From: Rhipicephalus microplus
Taxonomy: Eukaryota; Arthropoda; Arachnida; Ixodida; Ixodidae
NCBI RefSeq assembly: GCF_043290135.1
Contig: NC_134710.1
Location: 203,444,192-203,508,191 of the forward strand
Direction of reading: 5' to 3'
Length of the DNA stretch: 64,000 nucleotides
Shown: positions 23,871-33,514 of the stretch, piece after piece
Position numbering within the stretch: the first letter of the stretch is position 1
Layout of the letters: every line of letters begins with the position of its first letter
Notes under the pieces: model-generated
Told to the model about the DNA's origin: nothing
Seen by the model: the letters and a program-made list of their open reading frames with translations, nothing else
The model's database searches: none
Position numbers and translations under genes: made by a program

Positions 23871-24470
23871 CCATCTTGCAACCACTTCATACACTTCTAT
23901 CCGGTAAAACGAAGCCCAACGCTTCTATATTCTGGATGGGCGATGCAGAGACGGCCTTCAGTTCCATCTAGGAAGCTCTTGCTAACACAACGCTCTTCGC
24001 GGATTCAAGGAACAACGCCATCGCGTCACTCACAGTGGACGCCTCCGACGACGCCATTGGAGCAGGCTTAGAGCAGTTGGTCGACGGAGTTTCGCAGCCG
24101 GTCACTTTCTTCTCATGGAAGCTCTCACTGACCGAACGTCGTTATAGCACATTCAGTCACGAACTGCTCATGGGCTATTTGACTACACAGCACTTTTGAC
24201 ATTCCCTGGAAGCTAGTCAGCTTCATATCCTCATCGACCACAAGCCGCTTACGTGTCAACCACCCGCTACCAACTCTGCCCACACCCCACGTGGGATCCG
24301 CAAGCTTGAATACGTACCAGAGTTATCAGCTTAAAATTTGAAACAGATCCAATTCGGATCCAAGATATTAAACTTATTCATGAGTGATATCCAGCACATC
24401 AGTGGCAAAGACAACCGTGTTGCTGACGCACTTTCCCGAATAGAAGTCAACGCAACTATAGATAAGCGCC
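23871..24470 (+). pseudogene. Ty3/gypsy RNase H (broken)
   Basis: The plus strand shows TVDASDDAIGAGLEQLV with the first catalytic Asp, then RRYSTFSHELL with the Glu, then LIDHKPLTC with the second Asp, and SDIQHISGKDNRVADALSRI with the terminal His/Asp region. Stops interrupt the frame near 24197 and 24334. The domain follows directly on the RT and precedes the integrase. Confidence 0.8.
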
Positions 24471-24599
24471 CACCAGTTCATTCTCCAGCCATGGCTACGG
24501 CACAACAGGACGACAGCGAGCTTCAGGTGTTTCAGATACCCCTCGTTTGCGACATCTCTACCGATTGTCCTCGCCTTCACGTTCCAGCACCATTTCGCC

Positions 24600-25560
24600 G
24601 CAGTTACATTGGACTCCGCGCCTCATCACAGGGCAATATCTGTGGCCTTGTATGAACATCGACGCCCGCGCTGGACACGTGCTTGCCTCAAGTGCCAGCT
24701 AAAGAAAGTCTACCGCAACACGGTCAGCCCACTGGGTACATTCACGCCTCCTGACTCACGGCAGGGTGGCAAACCGGATGTGCGTCTGGTTAACCTCCCT
24801 GCCTTTCCTTGCATCTTTATCTCTCTCTCTCCTGACTCGCGGTTCAGTCACATGCACCTTGATCTCGTAGACCTTTTGCCCCCATCGCAAAACAGCCGGT
24901 ATATGTTAACCTGTGTAAACCGGATCACGCGGGGGCCTGAGGAACTACCCCTCACCAACATCACGGCAGATTCAGTCACCCGCGGACTCATCACTTGCGG
25001 ATAAGCCGCTACGAGGTTCCCAAGGCCATCACAACAGATCGAGGTCGTCTATTTCCCTCCTCGCTATTCCGCGCCTTGTCCCGAATGCTTCGTGTCAACC
25101 ACATTGAGACGACGTCCTACCACCTGATGTCGAATGGCATGGTTAAGTGATTTCACCGCTAACTCAAAGCTTCGCTCATGGCCCCCAATCATCGATACCC
25201 TGGACGGAGCGACTATCACTCGTCCTCCTTCACGCTGCGCCGCACGATACGTACGGACGTGTCCTGCTTCTCAGCTGAGCTCGTATTTGGCACAACTCTG
25301 AGATTTCCTGGACAGTTTTTTGACACGTCACGCGTATTATCATTGGACGTAGCTGATTATGCCAGTCGCTTCAAGAATGCCATGAGAGATGTGGCTCCTA
25401 TTCTTGAACCTCTAGACTCACGCCCAAGTTTAGTCAGTCGTTCACTCCGCGACTGCACCGACGTCTTCTTACAACATGACGCAATTAGCCCACCAGTGCA
25501 ACCTCTTTACGATGAACCGTTTGAAATTGTCAAGCGTTGCCCTGAAGCATTTTGTTCTGC
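24600..25560 (+). pseudogene. Ty3/gypsy integrase (broken)
   Basis: The zinc-binding region is recalled by TRACLKCQLKKVYR. The core shows MHLDLVDLLPPSQNSRYMLT (first Asp) and TTDRGRLFPSSLFRALSRM (second Asp). The third acidic position falls in SNGMV, where the next codons read Lys then a stop, so the catalytic Glu is gone. A C-terminal frame runs to 25567 with a segment like AELVFGTTLRFPGQFF. Confidence 0.8.
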
Positions 25561-25732
25561 TGCTTAGTTGACGCGAGGACAGTGGCTTCATTGACCACAT
25601 AAAGCCGGGTTTTCTCGACACCGACACCGTCTTCGAAGACAAGCTATCCACAAAAACCAGACGAACGCGCTTTGCAACAGCGGAACCTACAACCTGCTCA
25701 CAGGCATCGCTACTTCGTGCATTGGCTATCTC

Positions 25733-25747
25733 ACTAGAGGGGGGTCC
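25733..25747 (+). other. Polypurine tract
   Basis: AGAGGGGGGTCC lies immediately before the 3' LTR, where plus-strand priming of LTR retrotransposons occurs. Confidence 0.6.
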
Positions 25748-25921
25748 TACGGCAAGCCGTCAGCGTCTCAGAAAAGACGAAGAATTTGTGCCGCACTGCT
25801 CCGCGTGTTCGAGCCAGGTGAGAGAAGAAGACGTCAGCACGAACGACAGCGTCTGTGGATGTCCATGCCGGTAGAGATAATTTAAAGAATGTGAAAAACC
25901 AAATGCTGCACGTCTGTCTAC
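25748..25921 (+). repeat. 3' LTR
   Basis: Starts TACGGCAAGCCG and ends GTCTGTCTAC. It is the partner of the 5' LTR at 21513-21687. The differences between the two indicate considerable age. Confidence 0.85.
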
Positions 25922-26423
25922 ATGTTCAATACAAATAGACCTTGACCGCTCCCCGGAATCAGTTCTACGAAAACGTGCGGTATCTTCACCTCTTGAAGCT
26001 CACGCTGCGCCACTGTTAGGTTGCGACAAAGGGGCACCGCAGAGGCCGGCAACATCGCCATAACGCCGGTCGACGCAACTCGGCGTGTTTTCTTTCTCTG
26101 TTCTTCGCTAGACGCGGCCGCATCTGTGGCTTTGTAGCGAGCGTGTTTGACCGGGTCATTTGTCTTCTGTAACAGGATCACGTCCGGCTTCCTCTCACAG
26201 TTGCATACGAACAGCTGGAGATTGCCCCATTTCTTTCTGCAACCCCAGCAGTTCCACTCCCATGTCGCGTATTGTTGTAGATGTTGTCTGTCCTGTGTGC
26301 GTATTTTGTGGTGTATAGCCATTGTGATGCGTGTGCGCAAATGTAGCCCGTTGCCTGATAGACTCGGCTGTTGATTCAGCGTTTCTGTGTCTTGAGCGGT
26401 GATTGCTGCTGCTACTGCTGCTG

Positions 26424-26460
<37 letters not shown>

Positions 26461-26700
26461 AGCTGTTGTTTTTGTTGTTGTAGTGGTGGTGGAGGTGGTG
26501 GTGGTGGTGGGGGTGGTGGTGGTGGTGGTGTAGCATATGAGGAGAGCCGACATCGGTAATTTGAAAGTGACACCGTTAAGAAAAGCTGAAATTTGCAGTC
26601 TGGGTGCGATGAGTTCACAGAATGAAGTCAGGATCCCAGCGAAAATCACACCCAAGCATTCTATGGGGCAGCCGGCCATTTTACCATGGAACAACGCTAG
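25922..26700 (-). mobile_element. I/R1-like LINE, 5' part of the split element
   Basis: The minus-strand frame at 26694-25918 ends with an endonuclease N-terminus: WEWNCWGCRKKWGNLQLFV, then CERKPDVILLQK, then ELQEVKIPHVFVELIP and GLFVLN. The WNCxG asparagine is kept. The expected catalytic Glu of LQET/LQKT is Lys in this copy (LLQKTND). The frame stops at the LTR element and continues at 21507 on its far side. Upstream of the endonuclease the same frame crosses a (CAG)n/(CCA)n microsatellite. The first 50 residues of the frame are not recognised and may be 5' UTR. Confidence 0.75.
26403..26532. repeat. Compound (CTG)n / (GGT)n microsatellite
   Basis: About 60 bases of CTG-type repeats, a short TTGTTGTTGTAG bridge, then about 50 bases of GGT-type repeats. 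On the minus strand it is read in frame with the LINE endonuclease as poly-Ala and poly-Thr, which suggests expansion of Gln/Thr-rich codons already present upstream of the endonuclease. Confidence 0.9.
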
Positions 26701-26829
26701 CTCTTGCAGCTGATTTAGAAAAAGAGCATATGCCAGTGTATAGTCGATGCAACATTGATTGTGGTTGCACAGCTGTCTGTCTGATGTTATGACAAAGCAA
26801 TAAACATCACATGTGTAGTCTCGTGGTCA

Positions 26830-27085
26830 TAAGTCGGCGAAGTGACTCGTAAGTCGATGCACTTGGACTGACTGAGAGTGATATCAAGCCGTAAGTCCAA
26901 GTATGAGTCAGTCCAGGTGAGTAACATTTTGACGAGTTTGAGTCCAAGTGAATTCCGCTGAAGAAAATTTTAGTGAGCGTGAGTCCGAGTGAGTTTCACT
27001 AAAAAAACTCTGGTGAGTCTGAGTCCTAATGAGTCCAAAGCGCAATATATATTGCCTGAGTGAGTCTGAGTGAGTTCCACTTTTT
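26830..27085. repeat. Degenerate tandem GAGTCCGAGTGA-type low-complexity repeat
   Basis: Variants of GAGTGAGT and TGAGTCCGAGTGAGT recur irregularly across about 250 bases, in one orientation. No coding sense is apparent. Confidence 0.65.
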
Positions 27086-27298
27086 TGCCAATTTATGGTC
27101 ATATCTCAACTTCAGCTTTACTATCAGCCTTACCGACGATCATGTTTACGCTCACGTCTACCTACACGAATTTTAAAGCAATGTCGTTCGTGCGGCATTT
27201 CAATATTTAATATTCAGAGGCACATACTACGTACCTCTGAGTGAGCTCGAAAAGTTTTGCTGAGCTATGCTTATGACACAAGCACCATGTCGTGTTAA

Positions 27299-27530
27299 TG
27301 ATTGATATGTAGGGTTTAACATCCCAAAACCACCATATGACTATGACAGACGCCGTGGACGGCTTCGGATATTTCGGCTGCCTAAAGTTTTTTAACGTGC
27401 CCTCAAATCTGAGCACACGGGCATAAAGCAGCCTCCATGGAAAATACAGCCACCACCACCAGGACTCAATTCCTTGACTTCCGGGTCAGGAGCCGAGTAT
27501 CGTAGCTACTAGACCACTGCGGTGGGCCAT
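27299..27530 (-). mobile_element. Ruka-like tRNA-derived SINE
   Basis: The minus strand repeats the layout of the copy at 10.8 kb: a tRNA-like head (TGGTCTAGTAGCTACG, with a weaker B box), a body with GTGCTCAGATTTGAG, and a 3' end reading GGTTTTGGGATGTTAAACCC. The flanking direct repeats CATGTCGTGTTAA (27286-27298) and CATGTCGGGTTAA (27531-27543) differ at one base. It is more diverged than the 54-kb copy. Confidence 0.8.
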
Positions 27531-27544
27531 CATGTCGGGTTAAG

Positions 27545-28285
27545 TTCACTTGTAGGGGCAATGTTGGCTCCACTTTTAGAGCAGCCTAAAGGAAATAGAA
27601 GTATAATCTGATTCACAAGCTATTTTCAAGTGTTTATTGAATACGTTAACGAAAATTCCTTATGATATTCACATCATCAGAGCGTATAACAGACTTCGTT
27701 TCGATAATACTCATTCCTGTGCTCTAATAAGAGTGTTGACGTTTAGTCAGGCCTTTACTTACCCATTAAACACCACTTTATAGTCCTCGTCCTTGGCAAG
27801 CCCACAATGTGCACACAACTACTACGCGTAATAAAACGTTGGTCCTCCTCGTAACACTTGAGTTGTAGCAAAAAAAAATTCAATATAAAAAATTACTTGC
27901 CGACTGCATTGCATGAAACCAATTCTATAAGGAGCGGGATCTGCTATATTTTCTTATTTCTTTTGTCTTAATGATGTTTGCATAGTTATCCTTTTACGTA
28001 AGCTTATCGTAGCCAGTGTATTGCTATCTGCAATAATGCCTTCGGGCGCTGCGGGAATGAATAAATAATCGAAGAAGTAAATAAATTGAAGCAGCCTTTC
28101 GGGGCAAGTTGGTTTGATGTTGTTTAACTTCTATGAGTCAAATACAGGATTGCCAGAGCTTCTCGGGCAGACGAGTTGGCTCCGAAATCGCGCTATACGA
28201 TAACCACGGCACCAAGACTGTACGGAGTGAGCAATAGCAGCGCCTGATAAAAATGTCTACAAAAACACGTGCGGTGTCAGTAACG
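27545..28285. other. No gene recognised, possible LINE tail
   Basis: AT-rich sequence with short frames. At about 28015-28095 the string TGCCTTCGGGCGCTGCGGGAATGAATAAATAA resembles the 3' end of a CR1-like LINE on the plus strand with a short A-rich tail, but no coding sequence precedes it. Confidence 0.4.
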
Positions 28286-28539
28286 CATGTTGGAAGGAGC
28301 AGGATACAACTTTATTAAAAGAGATTTCATGGGTTTCGAGCTAGCCGCTTGTCTGCGGCGACCTCTTCTGCCCATGCAATGACTGCTTTCTGCATTTTTT
28401 CGTCGAAGGATCGTATTAAGGTCTCCCATGTCATTTCGGAGGGAGCTGGCAGAAGCGCTCTTGGTGGGGGAAGGCCCTCGCATTCTCAGAGGAGGTGACT
28501 TTGGTTCACTATGACATTTTTGTCGCAATTTTTCTATGT

Positions 28540-29663
28540 TGAGTCAACCTTTCCACCTGTGAATATCGCTAAGCGGTGAGGTGTGGTTAGGCTGTTCATT
28601 TGAATTCGGCGGAGGATAGTGGCGTGCGCTCTCGTCAGTTTGCTGTGCGGTTTTGGATATAATCTTCTGTCATCTTTATACATATTCGTAAGTTCGTTAT
28701 AGGAGGTCACTGCCTCTCCTATCGGGGAGCCCGGTTCCAATGAAAGTGCGACCCGGTTTGCTAACCCTCGGGCATCTTATGCGCTTCCTCGTTACCGGGG
28801 TTTCCCGAGTGAGCGGGGACCCAGACCAGATTGATTTTGGTTCTATCATTCTGATTGAAGTTTCTCAGGACCTTGGCTGTATTTAGTCCCACACTTCCCC
28901 TTAGAAAGCTGAGAATGGCGCTCTTAGAGTCGCTAAGGACAGTGCGGGTGGTAGGATGCATGATGGCCAGTGCTATGACCATTTCTTCGGCCTCTTTGAT
29001 TGATGCGGCTGTAGTAGAAGCCACATTTACGATTTTAGGTTCTCTGTCCACGGCACTCAGGGTGTATGTGTTGTGCCTCTGGTTGGCGGCATCGACGAAG
29101 ACCGTGGTTTGGTCTTGCTTGTGCTTTTCATTTAGCCTATCGGCTCTGGTTTTTCTCCTGGCGTCGAGTCTGCCCACCTGGGTGTTTTCGGGCATTGGTT
29201 TGATCTGTAGGTAACGTCTGATCGCGAGAGGTAGTGGTGCTCTGCCTCTCGTGGTTTGTATGGGCTGAATTTTCAGTTTATGCAGGATATGTAGTCCCGT
29301 CATAGTGTCTGAAAGCCGTGTTATTTGTGCTCCGATCAGCTCCTCTAGTGTGTTATGCATTCCAAGTTGGAGGAGCTTCTCGGTGCTGGTATAAACAGGC
29401 AAACTTAGGGCCCATTTGTAGGCCTGTCGAATAATAGCTTCAATTTTATCTTTGTCTGATTTTCTGAAATGATAATAGGGGATAGAGTAGACTATCCGGC
29501 TGATTAGGAAGGCCTGAATGAGCCTACACAAGTCCATCTCCTTTATGCCTCTATATCTGTTGGCCACTCTCCTGAGCAGTCCACCAATTTGTTTGGCGGT
29601 GTTCTGCAATTTTGTGAGGGCCATGGTATTTTGAGTGTTATGTTGAATAAGCATACCCAGCAC
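28540..29663 (-). pseudogene. LINE ORF2 RT thumb and RNase H
   Basis: A 300-codon frame (29663-28761) holds the RT thumb (LGMLIQHN, then RGIKEMDLCRLIQAFLISRI) and an RNase H fold. RNase H landmarks are TTVFVDAA (first Asp), KEAEEMVIALA (Glu), TVLSDSKSAILSF (second Asp) and VWVPAHSGNPGNEEAH with the final His, the fourth Asp being Glu here. RNase H removes the RNA strand after cDNA synthesis. Beyond the stop near 28761 a second frame gives a short Arg/Lys-rich C-terminus. The frame length makes this the least damaged coding segment in the window. Confidence 0.85.
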
Positions 29664-29689
29664 TCTAATTGTCTGAACCGGAGGAACCG

Positions 29690-30965
29690 TGCCGCTTTCC
29701 TACATAGCTTTTATCGGTGCTTGGGCGTCCGTGCCTGGCCTCTTCTTGGCTTTACTTCTAATGATTAGGAGTTCGGATTTCGAGGGGGAGTATGTTAACC
29801 CGTGGTGTCTAACATACTCTTGCACAACGCTGGCTGCCTCCTGTAACGCATCATTTATCCCACCGTCCGAGCCACTGTTTGTCCAGATTGTAACATCGTC
29901 CGCGTATATGGCATGTTTGATATGTGGTATCCTGTTTATCTGTTGTGGTAAGTTCATCATGGTGATATTGAAGAGTAGGGGCAAGAGGACGGCACCTTGC
30001 GGGGTTCCTCATGTGCCTAGCGTAAACTTGCGACCGCGCACTTCACTCAGTTGGATGGTGGCCGTTCTTTATCTGAGAAAGTCAGAAATGTAGGCGAACG
30101 TTCTTTCACCCACGTTCAACTGGGATAAGCCATTTAAGATGGCCTGATGTGCGACATTATCAAAAGCTTTACCGACGTCCAGGCCCAGTATGATTCGAGT
30201 GGCTCGCAGTGGGCCTGAGTCAAAGATGTCTTGTTGCAGTTGAAGCATAATATATTGTGTTTATAGACACTCTCTGAAGCCGATTAGGGGGTCAGGTAGC
30301 AGATGCTCTTTTTCAATGTAATTGCTGAGTCGGATAAATATGACATGCTTCATGACCTTGCCTAAACAGGAGGTGAGAGAAATCGGTCGAAGGTTTCCCA
30401 GTTCTAACTTCTTGCCCGGTTTAAGAATGAAAGTGACGGTAGCATTTTTCCAGCTAGGTGAATCTTTTCCATAAGCCCAGTAAGTGTTGAGTAGTTCAGT
30501 GATCTGGCTAATCGAGTGGTCATCTAAATGTCAGAGGATTTTGTTTGTTATTCTGTCTTCGCCCGCTGCGGCAGTGGTTTTAATATGGTTGAGGACTGCT
30601 CTAACTTCAGCTTCGTCTATATTGCTATCGAAAGCTGGATTGATTTCTCCTTCATATTTAGCCGGAGTGGGCATGTCTGTGTTGGTGTTGAAGTATTTGC
30701 TTTGCAGTTCCCGTATTAGGTCATTCTCCTTTTCAGGATAGGAATGGATGAGTTTCTGCAGGTTCTTACTTGCGTTAGATTTCGTTTGTTCGGGATCTAC
30801 CAGATGTCTGAGTAGAAACCAGGAGTTTTTGTTAGCTAATTGGCCATTGAGCCGGTCACACATTTGGTGCCAGTGTTCTCGACTCAATGCTTGTGTATAT
30901 TTCTCTACTTCTTTGTCAATTTGAGCTATCTTCTTTTGTAAGATACTGTTGTGTTTTTGTGACAT
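29690..30965 (-). pseudogene. LINE ORF2 linker and reverse transcriptase
   Basis: The linker (30965-30531) includes YTQALSREHWHQMCDRLNGQ and AVLNHIKTTAAAGEDRITNK, the start of the RT fingers. The plus-strand-complementary region 30530-29990 is in broken frames. The frame at 29984-29700 has PLLFNITMMNLPQQI, then IKHAIYADDVTIWTNSGS with an intact YADD box, then LTYSPSKSELLIIRS. Disabling lesions lie between the fingers and palm. Confidence 0.82.
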
Positions 30966-31158
30966 CCATCTCTTCTGAATACTTTCCCTAGCCTCCCACA
31001 GGTGTATAAGCCGTGAGTCAGGGGATGGGTGATCCTCCTCGATCTCGACTTCAGTGGTGCCTTTGTTCGTGTCTTCAATTAGATTGGATGTCCATTCTTC
31101 TACGTTTGTCAGTTCTGTGGGTTCTCTCTTATTTCTAATGTCCCTGAAAGCGTCCCAA

Positions 31159-31875
31159 TTAGTATGTTTCCCTCTGAATTTTCCTTTCTTTATTTTTACT
31201 GAGTGGGAATGTGGCGGCTATGATGTAATGATCGCTACCTGCATTAGGTTCTGTGTTTTCCCAGTTGCCGAATTTCATGTTTTTAATGAATGTTAGACCA
31301 GGTGATGTGTTTCGACAGATGCTGTTACTTACTCGGGTGGGCCGCTCGGGGTGTGTGAGGAGGGTTACGCAGAGCTCCAGTGAGGTTGTCCATAGACTGG
31401 TCCCCTTCTTGTCACAAGACTTATAGCCCCATGCCGGATGGTGAGCATTGAAGTCACCTACTATTATTAGTGGTGATCTTCTGGCATGTTTCTGCGTCTT
31501 TGCAATAAGCTTAGAGGCAACGATGCCTCTGTTCTTTGGTGGACGATATGCGTTTAAGATGTACAGGGTGGGGTAAGTTTTGTTTTTGGGGAGGATTTCT
31601 ACGAAGTTGTAGGCTATATCCTCAATTGCGACATCTATCACGTTAGTGGTGAGGTTTCTATGTGTCATGAGTGACATGGAGGGATTAAAGCCTTCCGCCA
31701 CTGTCGTGTTGAAGGTTGTGTAGCCAACAAGCTTGGCGTTTACGCCAGTTTCCTGTAGCGCAATAACATCAAGTTTGAATGTAGAATGATGGATCCTATA
31801 TTCGGGATCACGTCTTTTAGCTCGGAACCCTCTGCAGTTGTATTGCCAGATCGAAATTTGGTCACTGGCCATCAT
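31159..31875 (-). pseudogene. LINE ORF2 endonuclease domain
   Basis: A 238-codon frame starts at an ATG (MMASDQISIWQYNCRGF). Endonuclease landmarks in order are WQYNCRGF (metal-binding Asn), LDVIALQETGV (catalytic Glu), ILNAYRPP, LIIVGDFNAHHPAWG (Asp and Asn), and NAGSDHYIIAATF with the terminal Ser-Asp-His. All the usual catalytic residues appear present. The enzyme nicks target DNA to prime reverse transcription. The frame is closed shortly before the linker. Confidence 0.88.
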
Positions 31876-31969
31876 GACTGCTCAGGAGTTTCTGCCCGTG
31901 GTTCGTGTGTTCTGTTTGGGCCTTCCGCTGGGGGTCATTGATCTATCTTGTATTGTTAGGTCCCTCGCC

Positions 31970-32314
31970 TCAAACTAGGAGTGGTAATTGTGCAATAGGG
32001 CTTTGGTGTTGTTGCTGCTGCTGTGTCAGTGCGCCTGTGTTAGCTACTTTGAGCTGATTAGGACTTGCCCGCATGTTTTCGATTCTGGTGAGGCGACCTT
32101 CAGTAAATGCCAGAAACTCAGCCTGTTTGGCTTCTAGCTCTTTGAAGCGCGCGTTTATGGCAGTTTCTAGCTTGGCTAGTTTTAGTGTCAAGTTTTTTAC
32201 TTTTTCTTGTTTTTTTTCTGTGGCAATTTCTGGCGCTGGGCTAGAAGCTCTGCGCTTTTCTCCTTTAATTCTGTCAGTTTTCGTGTTAGTTACCTTACTG
32301 TGAGCGCATCCCAT
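31970..32314 (-). pseudogene. LINE ORF1 C-terminal coiled-coil segment
   Basis: This frame encodes a charged helical region (LTLKLAKLETAINARFKELE then AKQAEFLAFTEGRLTRIEN) with heptad-like spacing of hydrophobic residues. It ends in a poly-Gln/His stretch. It follows the Arg/Ser-rich part of ORF1 and lies just before the endonuclease start. It is likely the multimerising tail of ORF1. Confidence 0.65.
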
Positions 32315-32472
32315 TTGTTCCTCAGCCGTGGGTGGGGTAAAGGTCGAATTGGAATTTTTTTCAGTTGCTTGATCTGTTCATTGGCCGAAGCCAACTGTTG
32401 CTGTAAACAGTTTACCAGCTCTGCCAGTTCCCCCACCTTATTGTCTTGAGGTCTGGCCGGTGGCTGCGTCCT

Positions 32473-33501
32473 TCATCTCGGACTGGATCTGTAATGGCCG
32501 CCTCGAGTCTGGGATGTTGACCGGTTCCTGGTCTTGCCCCCTTGTTTAGTGTTGGATGCTGGCTGAATAGTTGCCGCTTTGCTGGTATAGCCTGGATCGT
32601 AGGTACTCCAACCTACGCTCTTTGGTGGGCCGTTGCTCCAGGCGTTGTTGTTGTTGTGTATTGCTGGCATAGAAGCGGATGTTTCCTGACTGGGACTACG
32701 GCTCTTTTTTGTAGGGTTGGGGGCATTTCTGTTCCCACTCTTGCTTCTTTTTCGTAACCTCGATCTTGATCGATGGCCTGGTGATCTTGATCTTCCTCCC
32801 TCATTGGTGCTAGAGGACATCGATGTCTTCTTGCTGTTATTAGGTTTGACTAGTGTGAAGCGTAGCTTGCAGCTCCTGCTGCCAGTGGGATGTACGCCGA
32901 GGTAGACTACACACTGTGGTGTACATGTTGGCTGTTATCCCAGTGGCGGTGGGGCATGTTCTCTACCACATCTTCGGCATTTTGGTATTCCAGGACCGGG
33001 CAGCGGGCACACATCTGTGCGATTCACAAGCTTCCTGCAGTTGAAGCAGGACTCATGACTTTCCCTGAAGGAATTTACTTCTAAGGTGAAACACCTGAAG
33101 CGGATCGTGGCAGGAAGCTTGTGTCCGGCGAAGGTGATGACCAGGTGTTCTGTAGAGCCCAGTCTCATGGCATTTACTATGGGGATGTCAGGGTTTTTCT
33201 TCATGAGTTTTGCTTGAACATTGTGGTCTGTTTTGCCCGTGCAGGCCTTGTAAACTACTCCAAGGATGGAGTCATCCGGTGCTGGTACGTAACTGGCCAC
33301 TGGCAAGTTCATATTGTACGTCAGACTTCTGAGCACTTCCAGAAGGCGGTAGGCTTCTGCTCTGATTCTTTCGGGTGTACTGCCTGTAAGAGAATTTTTA
33401 ATAAGGTGAATTCTTATTTGATCTTCCTCTTCTGCTCGGGCCGGGTCAACTTTGGCAGTGCTTTGGATGGCTTCCAGCAGTGTAGTGAGGCCAATGTTCA
33501 A
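32473..33501 (-). pseudogene. LINE ORF1, gag-like part with zinc knuckle and Arg/Ser-rich region
   Basis: The frame at 33501-32935 gives a 188-residue segment with a nucleic-acid-binding end: CFNCRKLVNRTDVC, which is CX2CX4-N-X4C with Asn in the usual His place, followed by CRRCGREH. There is no good ATG; the frame is closed by a stop just upstream of 33501, so the true start is lost or lies in another frame. After a frameshift, 32820-32473 encodes a basic, Ser/Arg-rich region (GGRSRSPGHRSRSRLRKRSK). ORF1 proteins of I-like LINEs bind their RNA through such knuckles. Confidence 0.75.
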
Positions 33502-33514
33502 CAGGTTGCGCGTT

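Larger units (their letters stand above)
21513..25921 (+). mobile_element. Ty3/gypsy LTR retrotransposon with both LTRs, nested in a LINE
   Basis: The element is about 4.4 kb. The order is LTR (21513-21687), TGG-type primer-binding site, gag, protease, RT, RNase H, integrase, polypurine tract and LTR (25748-25921). The RT-before-integrase order is that of Ty3/gypsy. The short LTRs align along their whole length with many substitutions, and every ORF is broken, which indicates an old insertion. It sits in the antisense direction inside a minus-strand LINE and has a 5-bp target-site duplication. Confidence 0.9.
21508..25926. repeat. 5-bp target-site duplication of the LTR element
   Basis: ATGTT lies at 21508-21512 and again at 25922-25926, directly outside the two LTRs. 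A 4-bp reading (TGTT) is also possible. The flanking LINE coding frame becomes continuous when one copy and the element are removed. Confidence 0.8.
28290..33510 (-). mobile_element. I-like LINE with RNase H, nearly full length
   Basis: On the minus strand this 5.2-kb element carries a gag-like ORF1 (33501 to about 31970, with zinc knuckles, an Arg/Ser-rich stretch and a coiled coil). ORF2 (31875 to about 28290) has an AP-type endonuclease, a reverse transcriptase with an intact YADD box and an RNase H. This domain order, with RNase H after RT, fits the I superclade. The 3' end reads AATAAAGTTGTATCC. It is the best preserved element in the window: ORF segments of 300, 238 and 188 codons survive. 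Stops and frameshifts in both ORFs still make it non-functional. Confidence 0.88.

Noticed and set aside
26371..26618. Poly-Cys, poly-Gly, poly-Pro and poly-Gln frames
   Set aside because: Shadow frames of the CTG/GGT microsatellite; only the minus frame linked to the LINE endonuclease has meaning.
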